Of a stretch of DNA of 64,000 nucleotides, positions 23,682 to 35,179 are shown piece by piece. Positions within the stretch are counted from its first letter, which is position 1. Each line of letters begins with the position of its first letter. This DNA is from Ipomoea triloba (lineage: Eukaryota > Streptophyta > Magnoliopsida > Solanales > Convolvulaceae), in NCBI RefSeq assembly GCF_003576645.1, contig NC_044922.1:23904020-23968019 (forward strand). Direction: 5' to 3'. The position numbers were made by a program, and so were the translations under genes. Below the pieces are notes generated by a model. It saw only the letters and a program-made list of their open reading frames with translations. It was not told where the DNA came from and did no database searches.

Positions 23682-26600
23682 TGTAACCCCTCGTATTTTC
23701 CGATAAGTTTGAGGTTCGGAAAATAGGTCTTTAAGTTATGACATTTAAGAGAAGACGGTTTGATGCTCGAAATAATTTTTTTTAAGGATTAGTTATCGAT
23801 AGGCTGCGAACTACGCACCGGTCACGAACCGAGAAAATTTTAAGGATATAGATTCAGTTCGAATTTTCTAGAATTGGGATTATTAAATATCATGCGATTA
23901 AGCCTGAATTTCTAGTTAGTTCAAGAAAAATTTCAAATGGACTGTAAGGGATAAATTGTTACGGACTCTGTACCTAAATTTAGCGGGATACCGAAAAATT
24001 CCCAAAATTGGTGATTTGCGACGGGAATATTTTTACGATAATTTTGGTATTAGAATTTTCCCGAATTAAGTTATAATCCTCCGAACATTCATCTGGATTA
24101 AGCATAAACTGACCAATTAGATTTGATATCTTCATAAGGGATCCATGGGGTGATGACATGTGGCAAATCCAATCCTAGACTAAGATTTGGCCATTTAATG
24201 TAACATTAATGAGGTATGGAGGCTTTGTACTTGATTGCTTGGTCTTCAAGAACAATATCAAACAAGATCATCTCATCTCTCTCCTACTCTCCATTTCATT
24301 TTCGTGTAACACACTAGGAAGAAGAAGAAAATTATTTTAGCTTAGTCTTCCATTGTGATCCAAGAACACTTAGGCATTTCTTCAACTCCAAGAGCTCNTG
24401 CATGGACAACATAAGGTTAAAAGAAATGCCCAGTGAGAAACCTGCGCCATGTCAGCAGGAAAACAATGAAACCTGCTAAAAGTTCTAGATGATTTTTTTT
24501 TTGGTTTGTGGCTCGATATATACGATATGAAAGTTCAGGGTGTGGCATGAATAATTAGATATAGTTCATGATGCTAAATGACACTTTAGCCAAAATAAAA
24601 AGGAAAGTTGAAAAAAATTCTGAATTTGCCTGAAGGTTCTTGAAAGTTAACCGAGAAATGCTAGCGAGGGGCTCTGGACCAAATCGACACTGTCACATAT
24701 AGGATCGGATGAAATCCCTCTTCAAAAGTGGTTAGAAAACGTCCAAAAGAGATGCGCTTCAGGATCAGACCGACCCTCCGACGTGTAGGACAAATTAAAT
24801 GTCAATTCCTTCTCCAAAACACCTACCTAGATTGCGTCCCCCCTCTTCTGTGCACCCTCTTTATAAATCTCCCCTCCTTCACGTTCCTACCCCCAACTAC
24901 TTCACTCTTCACTTGAGATCTTCACTGTAAGTGTGCTATTAAGTCATTTTAAAGCTACTATATATACACGTACCAAATTAATTTAGTTCTCACAGTACGT
25001 CTCTTTCGCTTTCCATTATCTATCTCAAACTTGTATATAATCCCTTTGTATATATAATTTTTACCAACTTTGTTGTGGCTACTAGTGCTAGCTCTTCCAG
25101 TGGCACATGCAAAATCCTTTGCCGGAGGTGCGTTCCCGATTACTTATTTAATTAATTTGAACCCACCTAGATTCCCCTCAAACCTATATATAGTCCTTTT
25201 CTAAACATATATAAATTGCAATCAAGATTGCAATGGCTAGTGGTGTCGGTATTTCGTGTGGCGCATGCAAGTTTCTTCGCCGAAGGTGCGTTCCCAATTG
25301 TGTGTTTGTACCTTACTTTCACGATTTCAATTATTTAATAGTTTATTATTTTATTTATTTATTTCAACGTTTAATTTGGAATTTGAAAATTAAAATATTC
25401 AATCCAAAGTCTCTAACTTTCTAATATTAATTTTTTTTCATAGTTTGAGTATTTTAAGAAAAAACAAAAAGAATTATAGAATATGGAACGAAATTGTAAC
25501 CCCTCGTATTTTCCGATAAGTTTGAGGTTCGGAAAATAGGTCTTTAAGTTATGACATTTAAGAGAAGACGGTTTGATGCTCGAAATAATTTTTTTTAAGG
25601 ATTAGTTATCGATAGGCTGCGAACTACGCACCGGTCACGAACCGAGAAAATTTTAAGGATATAGATTCAGTTCGAATTTTCTAGAATTGGGATTATTAAA
25701 TATCATGCGATTAAGCCTGAATTTCTAGTTAGTTCAAGAAAAATTTCAAATGGACTGTAAGGGATAAATTGTTACGGACTCTGTACCTAAATTTAGCGGG
25801 ATACCGAAAAATTCCCAAAATTGGTGATTTGCGACGGGAATATTTTTACGATAATTTTGGTATTAGAATTTTCCCGAATTAAGTTATAATCCTCCGAACA
25901 TTCATCTGGATTAAGCATAAACTGACCAATTAGATTTGATATCTTCATAAGGGATCCATGGGGTGATGACATGTGGCAAATCCAATCCTAGACTAAGATT
26001 TGGCCATTTAATGTAACATTAATGAGGTATGGAGGCTTTGTACTTGATTGCTTGGTCTTCAAGAACAATATCAAACAAGATCATCTCATCTCTCTCCTAC
26101 TCTCCATTTCATTTTCGTGTAACACACTAGGAAGAAGAAGAAAATTATTTTAGCTTAGTCTTCCATTGTGATCCAAGAACACTTAGGCATTTCTTCAACT
26201 CCAAGAGCTCTACTATAGGTAAGAACTTCGGTTTTGTTCGGTTCGATTCCTTCTAAGACTTAAGCTTTAACTTAAGTGTTAATATAGTGCATGTGCGATG
26301 GGGACTTTGGATTCAAGGAAAGATCTAACGCTTCTACGGTTTTAGAAATCTTCTATTGAGGTAAGGAATTCCCTTAAGTCGGTTTAGTCACTTGAAATTA
26401 GATAATTGATTATTTGGTTGAAACATGGTGTTTTGGAGCTTTGGGAATATTTTTGTATACATGTTCATAGCTTGGATATGCTTGTATATGTTATATTTAT
26501 GTCCATATAGGCTTATACTTGTGAAAATATTGAAGTAAAATCAAGCTAGTCTCTGTCAGTGACTTCCGTGAATTTCTGGGAAATATTGGTAAGGTATTTT

Positions 26601-28136
26601 GACTCCATTTTTTGTAGATATGTAGTTCAACAAGTGTAGAACCTACATATAAAATGTCATAATGATCGGAGTAGTATAAGTATAGTTTTCGGAATTTTTC
26701 CCAAAACTGGACGGAGAGAAAAATATTTCGGACCAAGGGCAAAAAGGGAATTTTCTGTGTTTATTCGTGGATCAAAGTGACCAAAACTTTTGACGGACAT
26801 CAAGTACTATAAGTTGGGGTTCTACCATAAAAATTTCAAGTGAAAAAGAGTTCGGGAACTATTTTTACCGGCTCAATCTTTCGGACTGCGCCAAGCTGAA
26901 ATTTTCTGAATTATGCTTAGTATGATTATGGATGTGTTAGTGATAATTGTGAGGTAGTTAGTGAGTTAATGGTGATCAGGTGATGCTAAGGACATGGATT
27001 AATGATAGAGATTAAATGATAATCTCATGATTTTTGGGTTATGGTTAGGCAATGACCTTACCTATTAGAATTTATATATATCTGGATGTACGATATCCTC
27101 AAGTTATGATCTAATGGTGTTGATCATAGTGGAAGTTGTTGAGGACGATAGTTAAGGATGTTGGTTGATTTTAAGTGTGAGATGGACATATGAAGTGTAT
27201 CCAAAAATGTTTATGAAAACTTACGTTGAAAAACGTATGCTATTTTGATATAAAGGTTGTCAAAACCTTATTGTTTGAGAAAATGATGTTTGAAAATCCT
27301 TCAGGGGCTAAAGAGGTAGCCGATATCAAATATTGGACTCATTTGTGAAATATGTCCAAAAGAAATGATTTAAGAAAGAAAAACTGAAGGAAGGAAAATG
27401 TTTTCAAACCCTTAGTTTCTGGAATAAGGTGGGGACCTACGGGAAGGCTTAAATGCCACGGCTCGGGGTTGGAATAAGGGTGGACCTACGGGAGGGCTGG
27501 AGTGCCATGGCCCTAGGTTGGGATAAGGAGACCTACGGGAAGGCTGGAAATGCCATGGCCCGAGGTTTGTATGATCAATTCATACTACAGAGCGAAGTCT
27601 ATTCGCTGAGAAGAGATGGAGTTATGAAAAAAAGAAAACCTCGTGCTTACTCAGGGGAAACTAAGTGAATTTTTGACTATGAAAATTATTGTTACTCTGG
27701 GCTGCGGTTCAGATTATTATGAGCATTAGAGCTGCGGTTCTATTTGCAAATGATGAAATTCTTGGAAATGAAAGTTTTGCAAACTTGTCTGAAAGGACAT
27801 GAAAATGATTTTTTTAAACTTCTAAACTAAAAATGTTTTCAAACCTTTGTCTACTTTTAAGTGACAAATGGATTTTCTTACTTAGCCGTCGTGCTAACTA
27901 CACTTCATTGTGTCCTTTATTAGATGCAGATTAGTGTGGACTCTAGTAGCCCGATGAGCTCTAAACAAGATGGGAGTGGATGTCGATGTTGTAAGTTTAG
28001 CCTTAACGTTTGGGTATAGGAGAGATACCTGAGCGTGGCGGTAACACCCAGTTTTCTGCTGGTTAGACGCTTCCGCAATGTATTATATTTTAAGGATTTT
28101 GTAATAAATCCAAGATGTGAAAATTGGGGTGTTACA
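23682..28136. mobile_element. Solo LTR of a Ty3/gypsy-type element (2.64 kb after removing artefact)
   Basis: Starts TGTAACCCC and ends GGGGTGTTACA, with a perfect 5-bp target duplication GAAAT (23677-23681 and 28137-28141). No internal domain, primer site or coding region is present, so this is one LTR left by recombination. The nominal 4455 bp includes the 1813-bp artefactual repeat plus N; the true length is about 2642 bp. Near 27428-27590 it contains three tandem units of about 50 bp sharing GACCTACGGGAAGGCT. Long LTRs of this type are usual in Tekay/Del chromoviruses; that clade is a guess. It ends 340 bp upstream of the intact LBD start codon. Confidence 0.85.
24398..26210. other. N plus second copy of the 1.8-kb segment (probable artefact)
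   Basis: Begins with the single N and repeats 22586-24397, including the second arm of the MITE, LBD remnants at 25075 and 25233 and the first part of the solo LTR. Only after 26210 does new sequence follow. Ignore the LBD copies here when counting genes. Confidence 0.85.
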
Positions 28137-28361
28137 GAAATGAAAATTGAAAATATAAAAGGAACTTTGAAAAAAAAGATCAAATCTCCACTGAAAGTTG
28201 CTCGAAAATTGCTCGAGAGCTGCCCGCTAGTAGCTTGGTCAAAATCAATAGCGTCACTTATAGGATCAGATGTAATTTCCCTTTAAAGTGGTTCTAAAAT
28301 CCTTTAAAGGAGATTCGGGATCAAACCGACCCTCTCACCTATATGAAATCGTTTTAAAATT

Positions 28362-28446
28362 TCTATATATACACCTACAAAATTAATTTAACTCTCACTT
28401 TTATCTTTTTCACTTTTTACTACCCATCCCCTCAAACCTATATATA
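28362..28446 (+). promoter_or_regulatory. LBD promoter with two TATA-like boxes
   Basis: Two TATA-like elements, TCTATATATACACC at about 28362-28375 and CTATATATAGG at 28438-28448, lie about 115 and 40 bp upstream of the ATG at 28483. The first gives a plausible 5' leader of about 80-90 bases; the second would give almost none. The block between them, TCACTTTTATCT and pyrimidine-rich sequence, is conserved in most array copies, including dead ones. The solo LTR ends about 225 bp upstream. Confidence 0.6.
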
Positions 28447-28465
28447 GGCCCTTTCTAAACATAAT

Positions 28466-28483
28466 TTGCAATAAAGATTGCAA
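28466..28483 (+). promoter_or_regulatory. Inverted repeat overlapping the LBD start codon
   Basis: TTGCAAT (28466-28472) and ATTGCAA (28477-28483) form an inverted repeat whose last base is the A of the ATG. In most sister copies the arms are 8 bp with a 2-base loop (TTGCAATC-AA-GATTGCAA). It could be a leader hairpin or a dyad protein site; no function is shown. Confidence 0.55.
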
Positions 28484-29122
28484 TGGTTAGTAGTGGTGCC
28501 GGTTCTCCGTGTGGCGCATGCAAGTTCCTCCGCCGGAGGTGCGTTCCCGGCTGCGTGTTCGTGCCGTACTTTTGCTCCGACGATGGTCCGGCCATTTTCG
28601 CGGCCATCCACAAGGTGTTCGGGGCTAGCAACGTCTCGAAATTGTTGCTCCAGCTCCCGGTCCAGCAGCGCTTCCCCGCCGTGTTTTCCATCGGCATCGA
28701 AGCTCAAGCAAGAATGGAAGACCCCATTTATGGCTGCGTCTCCCACATCATTGCTCTCCAACAACAGGTACGCTTAACCAGATCATTTGTTCCCACCCAA
28801 ACAAGAAAGTTATTTATTTATTTATTTTTTGTTATAGGTGTTGAACCTGCGAGCGCAAGTGATGGAAGCAAGAGCTCTGCAGGCACAGTACTTGCTGAAT
28901 TCAATGAACGCCCCTACGATGGTGGGAGGGCAGGCGCCGTTTCCGGCCGCTGATCTGAACGCGACAAACCCCAGCACCGTTGATGGAGGGTTTTGGGCAC
29001 TGGAGATGGAAGCGGTCCGGTTTCCGGCTGAAGAGAGTAGCATGCAGAGAGCTTCACCATCGGACGTGGATGAACTCCAAGCTTTAGCACTTAGAATGAC
29101 CAAACCCGAGCCTAGGTTCTAG
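28483..29122 (+). CDS. LOB-domain (LBD) transcription factor, intact
   Basis: Two coding exons, 28483-28767 and 28838-29122, with a 70-bp intron (GTACGC...TTATAG), give 189 residues. The LOB domain fills exon 1. Zinc motif CX2CX6CX3C has Cys 10, 13, 20 and 24; the GAS block ([18 protein letters not shown]) is at 39-56; a coiled, leucine-zipper-like end starts in [16 protein letters not shown] and runs into exon 2. This is a class I LBD, closest in motif to the LBD16/18/29 group, which in Arabidopsis acts in auxin-driven lateral root initiation; that role is inferred from family only. LBD proteins are plant-specific nuclear DNA-binding dimers. Odd points: the near-invariant Tyr of the family's YEAQAR motif is Ile here (IEAQAR, residue 72), and the C-terminal region is short with no recognised motif. 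The intron lies after QQQ, the usual LBD position. It is the only unbroken member of the array. Confidence 0.9.
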
Positions 29123-29204
29123 GCCGGCCTGTTCCGATCCTGATGGATCGACTGTTGTGTTTTTATAATCTAGTTTTTATTTTCCGTCTTTTTGCAATTT
29201 TCTT

Positions 29205-31615
29205 NGGACATCAAGTACTATAAGTTGGGGTTCTACCATAAAAATTTCAAGTGAAAAAGAGTTCGGGAACTATTTTTACCGGCTCAATCTTTCGGACTGC
29301 GCCAAGCTGAAATTTTCTGAATTATGCTTAGTATGATTATGGATGTGTTAGTGATAATTGTGAGGTAGTTAGTGAGTTAATGGTGATCAGGTGATGCTAA
29401 GGACATGGATTAATGATAGAGATTAAATGATAATCTCATGATTTTTGGGTTATGGTTAGGCAATGACCTTACCTATTAGAATTTATATATATCTGGATGT
29501 ACGATATCCTCAAGTTATGATCTAATGGTGTTGATCATAGTGGAAGTTGTTGAGGACGATAGTTAAGGATGTTGGTTGATTTTAAGTGTGAGATGGACAT
29601 ATGAAGTGTATCCAAAAATGTTTATGAAAACTTACGTTGAAAAACGTATGCTATTTTGATATAAAGGTTGTCAAAACCTTATTGTTTGAGAAAATGATGT
29701 TTGAAAATCCTTCAGGGGCTAAAGAGGTAGCCGATATCAAATATTGGACTCATTTGTGAAATATGTCCAAAAGAAATGATTTAAGAAAGAAAAACTGAAG
29801 GAAGGAAAATGTTTTCAAACCCTTAGTTTCTGGAATAAGGTGGGGACCTACGGGAAGGCTTAAATGCCACGGCTCGGGGTTGGAATAAGGGTGGACCTAC
29901 GGGAGGGCTGGAGTGCCATGGCCCTAGGTTGGGATAAGGAGACCTACGGGAAGGCTGGAAATGCCATGGCCCGAGGTTTGTATGATCAATTCATACTACA
30001 GAGCGAAGTCTATTCGCTGAGAAGAGATGGAGTTATGAAAAAAAGAAAACCTCGTGCTTACTCAGGGGAAACTAAGTGAATTTTTGACTATGAAAATTAT
30101 TGTTACTCTGGGCTGCGGTTCAGATTATTATGAGCATTAGAGCTGCGGTTCTATTTGCAAATGATGAAATTCTTGGAAATGAAAGTTTTGCAAACTTGTC
30201 TGAAAGGACATGAAAATGATTTTTTTAAACTTCTAAACTAAAAATGTTTTCAAACCTTTGTCTACTTTTAAGTGACAAATGGATTTTCTTACTTAGCCGT
30301 CGTGCTAACTACACTTCATTGTGTCCTTTATTAGATGCAGATTAGTGTGGACTCTAGTAGCCCGATGAGCTCTAAACAAGATGGGAGTGGATGTCGATGT
30401 TGTAAGTTTAGCCTTAACGTTTGGGTATAGGAGAGATACCTGAGCGTGGCGGTAACACCCAGTTTTCTGCTGGTTAGACGCTTCCGCAATGTATTATATT
30501 TTAAGGATTTTGTAATAAATCCAAGATGTGAAAATTGGGGTGTTACAGAAATGAAAATTGAAAATATAAAAGGAACTTTGAAAAAAAAGATCAAATCTCC
30601 ACTGAAAGTTGCTCGAAAATTGCTCGAGAGCTGCCCGCTAGTAGCTTGGTCAAAATCAATAGCGTCACTTATAGGATCAGATGTAATTTCCCTTTAAAGT
30701 GGTTCTAAAATCCTTTAAAGGAGATTCGGGATCAAACCGACCCTCTCACCTATATGAAATCGTTTTAAAATTTCTATATATACACCTACAAAATTAATTT
30801 AACTCTCACTTTTATCTTTTTCACTTTTTACTACCCATCCCCTCAAACCTATATATAGGCCCTTTCTAAACATAATTTGCAATAAAGATTGCAATGGTTA
30901 GTAGTGGTGCCGGTTCTCCGTGTGGCGCATGCAAGTTCCTCCGCCGGAGGTGCGTTCCCGGCTGCGTGTTCGTGCCGTACTTTTGCTCCGACGATGGTCC
31001 GGCCATTTTCGCGGCCATCCACAAGGTGTTCGGGGCTAGCAACGTCTCGAAATTGTTGCTCCAGCTCCCGGTCCAGCAGCGCTTCCCCGCCGTGTTTTCC
31101 ATCGGCATCGAAGCTCAAGCAAGAATGGAAGACCCCATTTATGGCTGCGTCTCCCACATCATTGCTCTCCAACAACAGGTACGCTTAACCAGATCATTTG
31201 TTCCCACCCAAACAAGAAAGTTATTTATTTATTTATTTTTTGTTATAGGTGTTGAACCTGCGAGCGCAAGTGATGGAAGCAAGAGCTCTGCAGGCACAGT
31301 ACTTGCTGAATTCAATGAACGCCCCTACGATGGTGGGAGGGCAGGCGCCGTTTCCGGCCGCTGATCTGAACGCGACAAACCCCAGCACCGTTGATGGAGG
31401 GTTTTGGGCACTGGAGATGGAAGCGGTCCGGTTTCCGGCTGAAGAGAGTAGCATGCAGAGAGCTTCACCATCGGACGTGGATGAACTCCAAGCTTTAGCA
31501 CTTAGAATGACCAAACCCGAGCCTAGGTTCTAGGCCGGCCTGTTCCGATCCTGATGGATCGACTGTTGTGTTTTTATAATCTAGTTTTTATTTTCCGTCT
31601 TTTTGCAATTTTCTT
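29205..31615. other. N plus second copy of the 2.4-kb segment (probable artefact)
   Basis: Starts with the N at 29205 and repeats the end of the solo LTR, its target duplication and the LBD gene, then continues into new 3' flank at 31616. Because the copy boundary coincides exactly with the N, a true tandem duplication is unlikely. Confidence 0.85.
30894..31533 (+). CDS. LBD gene, duplicate of 28483-29122 (probable artefact)
   Basis: Exons 30894-31178 and 31249-31533 encode a protein with no difference seen from the one at 28483. It lies in the repeated segment after a single N, so it is probably the same gene placed twice by the assembler. If it were real it would be a very recent tandem duplicate; read depth would decide. 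Confidence 0.5.
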
Positions 31616-32947
31616 CAATTTTAACTTAAACATATGTAAAAGTTTAAGGTAATCCTTTAATTTTAATAATCTAATTTAATTTCAACATTGCATCTCTTTT
31701 TAATTTCTAAATGCACGAGATATTTCAAACTAAATAATTCTAATATTAGAAAGTGAATATCATACGTCACAGGCAACATCAATAACGATTACAATAATTG
31801 TGTCATTTCAGACAAATAATAAAACACATATATATAATTTACACCTAGTGATCACAAAGTCAAACTCCAACTTATTATTTACTAATCAAATTTCGTAATG
31901 TCCGTAACGTTTTCCGTTACGTTCGAAATTTATATATATTATATGCATTTATGATATTCATTTACGCCCTCAACCATCTATTCTATTTTAAAGTTTTATT
32001 ATGATTATTAAATGGTATAAATATATCGTGCAAATGATGTCAACATTATCTCAGTCCGTGTTTGGCATACTTGGATGAAAAGCGCTAAATAGTTAGTAGA
32101 TAGATTGTAAAAGTTGAAAGTTGAAATTATAAACCTAACTAATTAGGTGAAAAAATATTTTGTAATACTCGTTGTTAAATGAAATATATATATATATATA
32201 TATATATAGATTAATGATACTATGAAAAGAATTTATTTCTTTGAGAAAATTTTTAAAAATAATAGTTGCTTTATATTAAATCATTTTATATAATTTTTGT
32301 AGAATTACATGGGGAATATAAATTATAAACACTATTGTAATATATTTTTGTCATGTACATAACAAAGTATATATAAGATGTGCTATATACCTTCATTTCA
32401 ATACTCTAATTATTTAAGTAGGTGTATGAAAATTTAAGTTAATCCTTTTAATTTAATAATCTTTTTAAATTTCTAATTATATTTTTTTCCATTTAAAATA
32501 TGCGGGATATTTCAAACTATTTTATTGTAAAATTAGAAAGAAAATATCATACGTGATGGGGCAACATCAATAACGATTAGAATAATTGTATGATTTCAAA
32601 CAAATAATAAAACAAATATAATTTACATCTAGTGATCACAAAGTCAAACTCCAACTAAAGGCAAAAATTATGTTGACCCGACCCATCTTCCACACAAGTT
32701 TGGCCCATTTACTAATCAATTTTCTATAAACTGCTAATATTATCATCTAATCATAACATCTAATGAAAACAATTCAACTATTTGCTATCTACTATGCTAA
32801 TTGCCAAACACACCCAAAAACTTGAAATTTTGACTGCCGTTTTTACGATTCCCTAGACCTACATCTTTACGTTGGTTAAACTATAATCATACACGTTCTT
32901 AACTGTGAACAAATATTTTGAATAACTATGACATAGATCTGAGTAAC
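31540..32947. repeat. Array spacer downstream of the intact LBD gene
   Basis: LBD 3' flank (TAGGCCGGCC), then AT-rich spacer with one ACGT inverted repeat near 31900 and a (TA)n run at 32184-32208. No gene seen. Confidence 0.6.
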
Positions 32948-33088
32948 TGGCCAAGACCTTGTAGTCTAGTGACATCCGATTGCACCCCCATATGGTAGGG
33001 GTGGGTTCGAGCCTCAGTGGAGGTGATATTGACTCTTTGTGCTCCAGTAGGTTGAGAAAGTAGTGCTCAAAAATAAAATAAAATTTAG
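32948..33088 (+). mobile_element. tRNA-derived SINE
   Basis: A-box-like GTAGTCTAGTGAC near 32961 and B box GGGTTCGAGCC near 33003, followed by the body (GTGATATTGACTCTTTGTG, GGTTGAGAAAGTAGTG) and an A-rich tail (AAAATAAAATAAAATTT). The body is shared with reversed remnants at 19168 and 33683. I see no clean target duplication. Confidence 0.7.
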
Positions 33089-34590
33089 TATTAATTTTAT
33101 TCGTAACGTATGTTTGACTACTGCTTTGTGGTGGTATTAATTTTATTCGTAACGTAAAACGTTACGTTCAAAATTTATATATATTATATGCATTAATTGT
33201 CGCTATTTGTAGAAGTAATAATTTTATTTGTAACGTAAAACGTTACGTTCGAAATTTATATATATTATGCATTCATGATTCATTTGCGCACTATACTGTC
33301 GATTCTATTTTAAAGATTTTTACGATTATTAAATGGATTAAATATATGGTTTAAATGATGTCAACGCTAGTTATCTCAGACCGTGTTTGGTGTTCTTGGA
33401 TTAAAAGCGAACTAAAAACTAAATAGTTAGTAGATAGATGTTAAAAGTTGAAAGTTCGTTGAAATTATAAAACTAACTAACTAGGTGAATAATTATTTTG
33501 TAAATTTGATTGTTAAGAAAGTTGACAAATGTTAAATGAAAAATAATATATATATATAGATTAATGATACTATAAAAGTTATATATTTATTTGAGAAAAT
33601 TTAATAAAAATAATAGTTATATTATATTAAATCATTCTATATAATTTTTGTAGAATTACGTGGAAATCATAATATTTTTTTGAGTACTATTGACTCTATT
33701 ATATTGTAGTATTTGCCCATCTATACTTTCTCAACCTGTTGAAGCGCACAAAGAGTCAATATCACCTCCACTGAGACTCGATAAGAATATTTTGCACGAA
33801 ATATTTCAAACAAAGTAATTCTAATATTAGAAAGAGAATATCATACAGTCAACGGGCATCATCAATAACCATTACAATAATTTTGTCATTTCAGACAAAT
33901 AATAAAACACATATAATTTACATCTAGTGATCCAAAGTCAAACTCCAACTGAGGTAAAAATTATGTTGACCTGACCCGTCTCCCATACAAGTGTAACCCA
34001 TTTACTAATCAATTTTCTGTAAACCACTAATATTATCAGCTACTCATAACATCTAATGGAAACAACTATTTATTATCTACTATGTTAATTGCCAAACACA
34101 CCTAAAAACATGAAAGTTTGACTACCACTTTTACGATTCCCTAGCCCCACATCTTAACGTTGGTTAAATTATAATCATACACGTTCTTAACTGTGAACAA
34201 ATACTTTGAATAACTATGACGTAGATCTGAATTATCTCATATTCTCACTATTTTTTTTGCAGTATTAATTTCATTCGTAACGTACATAACGTAAAGCGTT
34301 ACGTTCAAAATTTATATATATTATATATATGCATTTATGATATTCATTTACGCACTTTGTCATTGATTCTATTTAAAAGTTTTTATGATTATTAAATGGA
34401 ATAAATATATGGTTCAGATGATGTCAACCTATCTCAGACCGTGTTTGGCATACTTGGATGAAAAGCGCTAAATAGTTAGTAGATAGATGGTAAAAGTTGA
34501 AAGTTGAAATTATAAACTAACTAATTAGGTGAAGAAGTATTTTGTAAAATTTGTTGTTAAGAAAGTTGACAAATGTTAAATGAAAAAAAT

Positions 34591-34663
<73 letters not shown>

Positions 34664-35179
34664 GTATATATATTAATGATACTATAAAAAGTATATATTT
34701 CTTTGAGAAAATTTAATAAAAATAATAATAGTAACATTATATTAAATCATTGTATATATTATGCATTTATGATTCATTTACGTACTCTGCCATCGATTCT
34801 ATTTTAAAGATTTTGATGATTATTAAGTGTAATAAATATGTGGTCTATCTGAGGCCGTGTTTGGCATAATTCGATGAAAAGTGAACTGAAAACTAAATTG
34901 TTATTAGATAGGTAGTAAAATTTCATATCATTGTGCACTATATAGTAAGTTTGAAATCTTATATGTTCATAAAAACAAAGTTTAATATACATAAACATTA
35001 GGCTAACATAACGATAGTACCTATATATTTATTATTTTTTAAAAAAAGCTTTGGAAATATATCAATATGAAGTGTTATTTAAACGATTTCGATTAGAACT
35101 TTTTAATTTGTAAGATAATTAAATTTAAGTTGAAAAAAATAAAGAAAAAATAGGGATGTGTTAGGTCCATATAACAACA
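33089..35179. repeat. Array spacer with SINE remnant and long (TA)n
   Basis: Standard spacer modules with ACGT inverted repeats near 33106, 33150, 33230 and 34276. A minus-strand SINE fragment lies at about 33683-33790, and a (TA)n run of about 70 bp at 34592-34660. No gene seen. Confidence 0.6.

Larger units (their letters stand above)
22586..24397. other. First copy of a 1.8-kb segment repeated after an N
   Basis: Bases 22586-24397 recur, apparently without differences, at 24399-26210, and the single N at 24398 separates the two. The first copy ends, and the second begins, exactly at the N. This is how an unmerged contig overlap looks; I treat the second copy as an assembly artefact. Confidence 0.85.
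26795..29204. other. First copy of a 2.4-kb segment repeated after an N
   Basis: 26795-29204 recurs at 29206-31615, separated only by the N at 29205. It contains the end of the solo LTR and the whole intact LBD gene. No difference was found between the copies by eye. Confidence 0.85.

Noticed and set aside
27453..27668. 71-codon frame with repeated Gly-rich segments, also at 29864
   Set aside because: It reads through the short tandem repeats of the solo LTR; no family recognised and no start context.
30894..31533. Second functional LBD gene from tandem duplication
   Set aside because: It lies in a repeat bounded by a single N; an assembly artefact is the simpler explanation.
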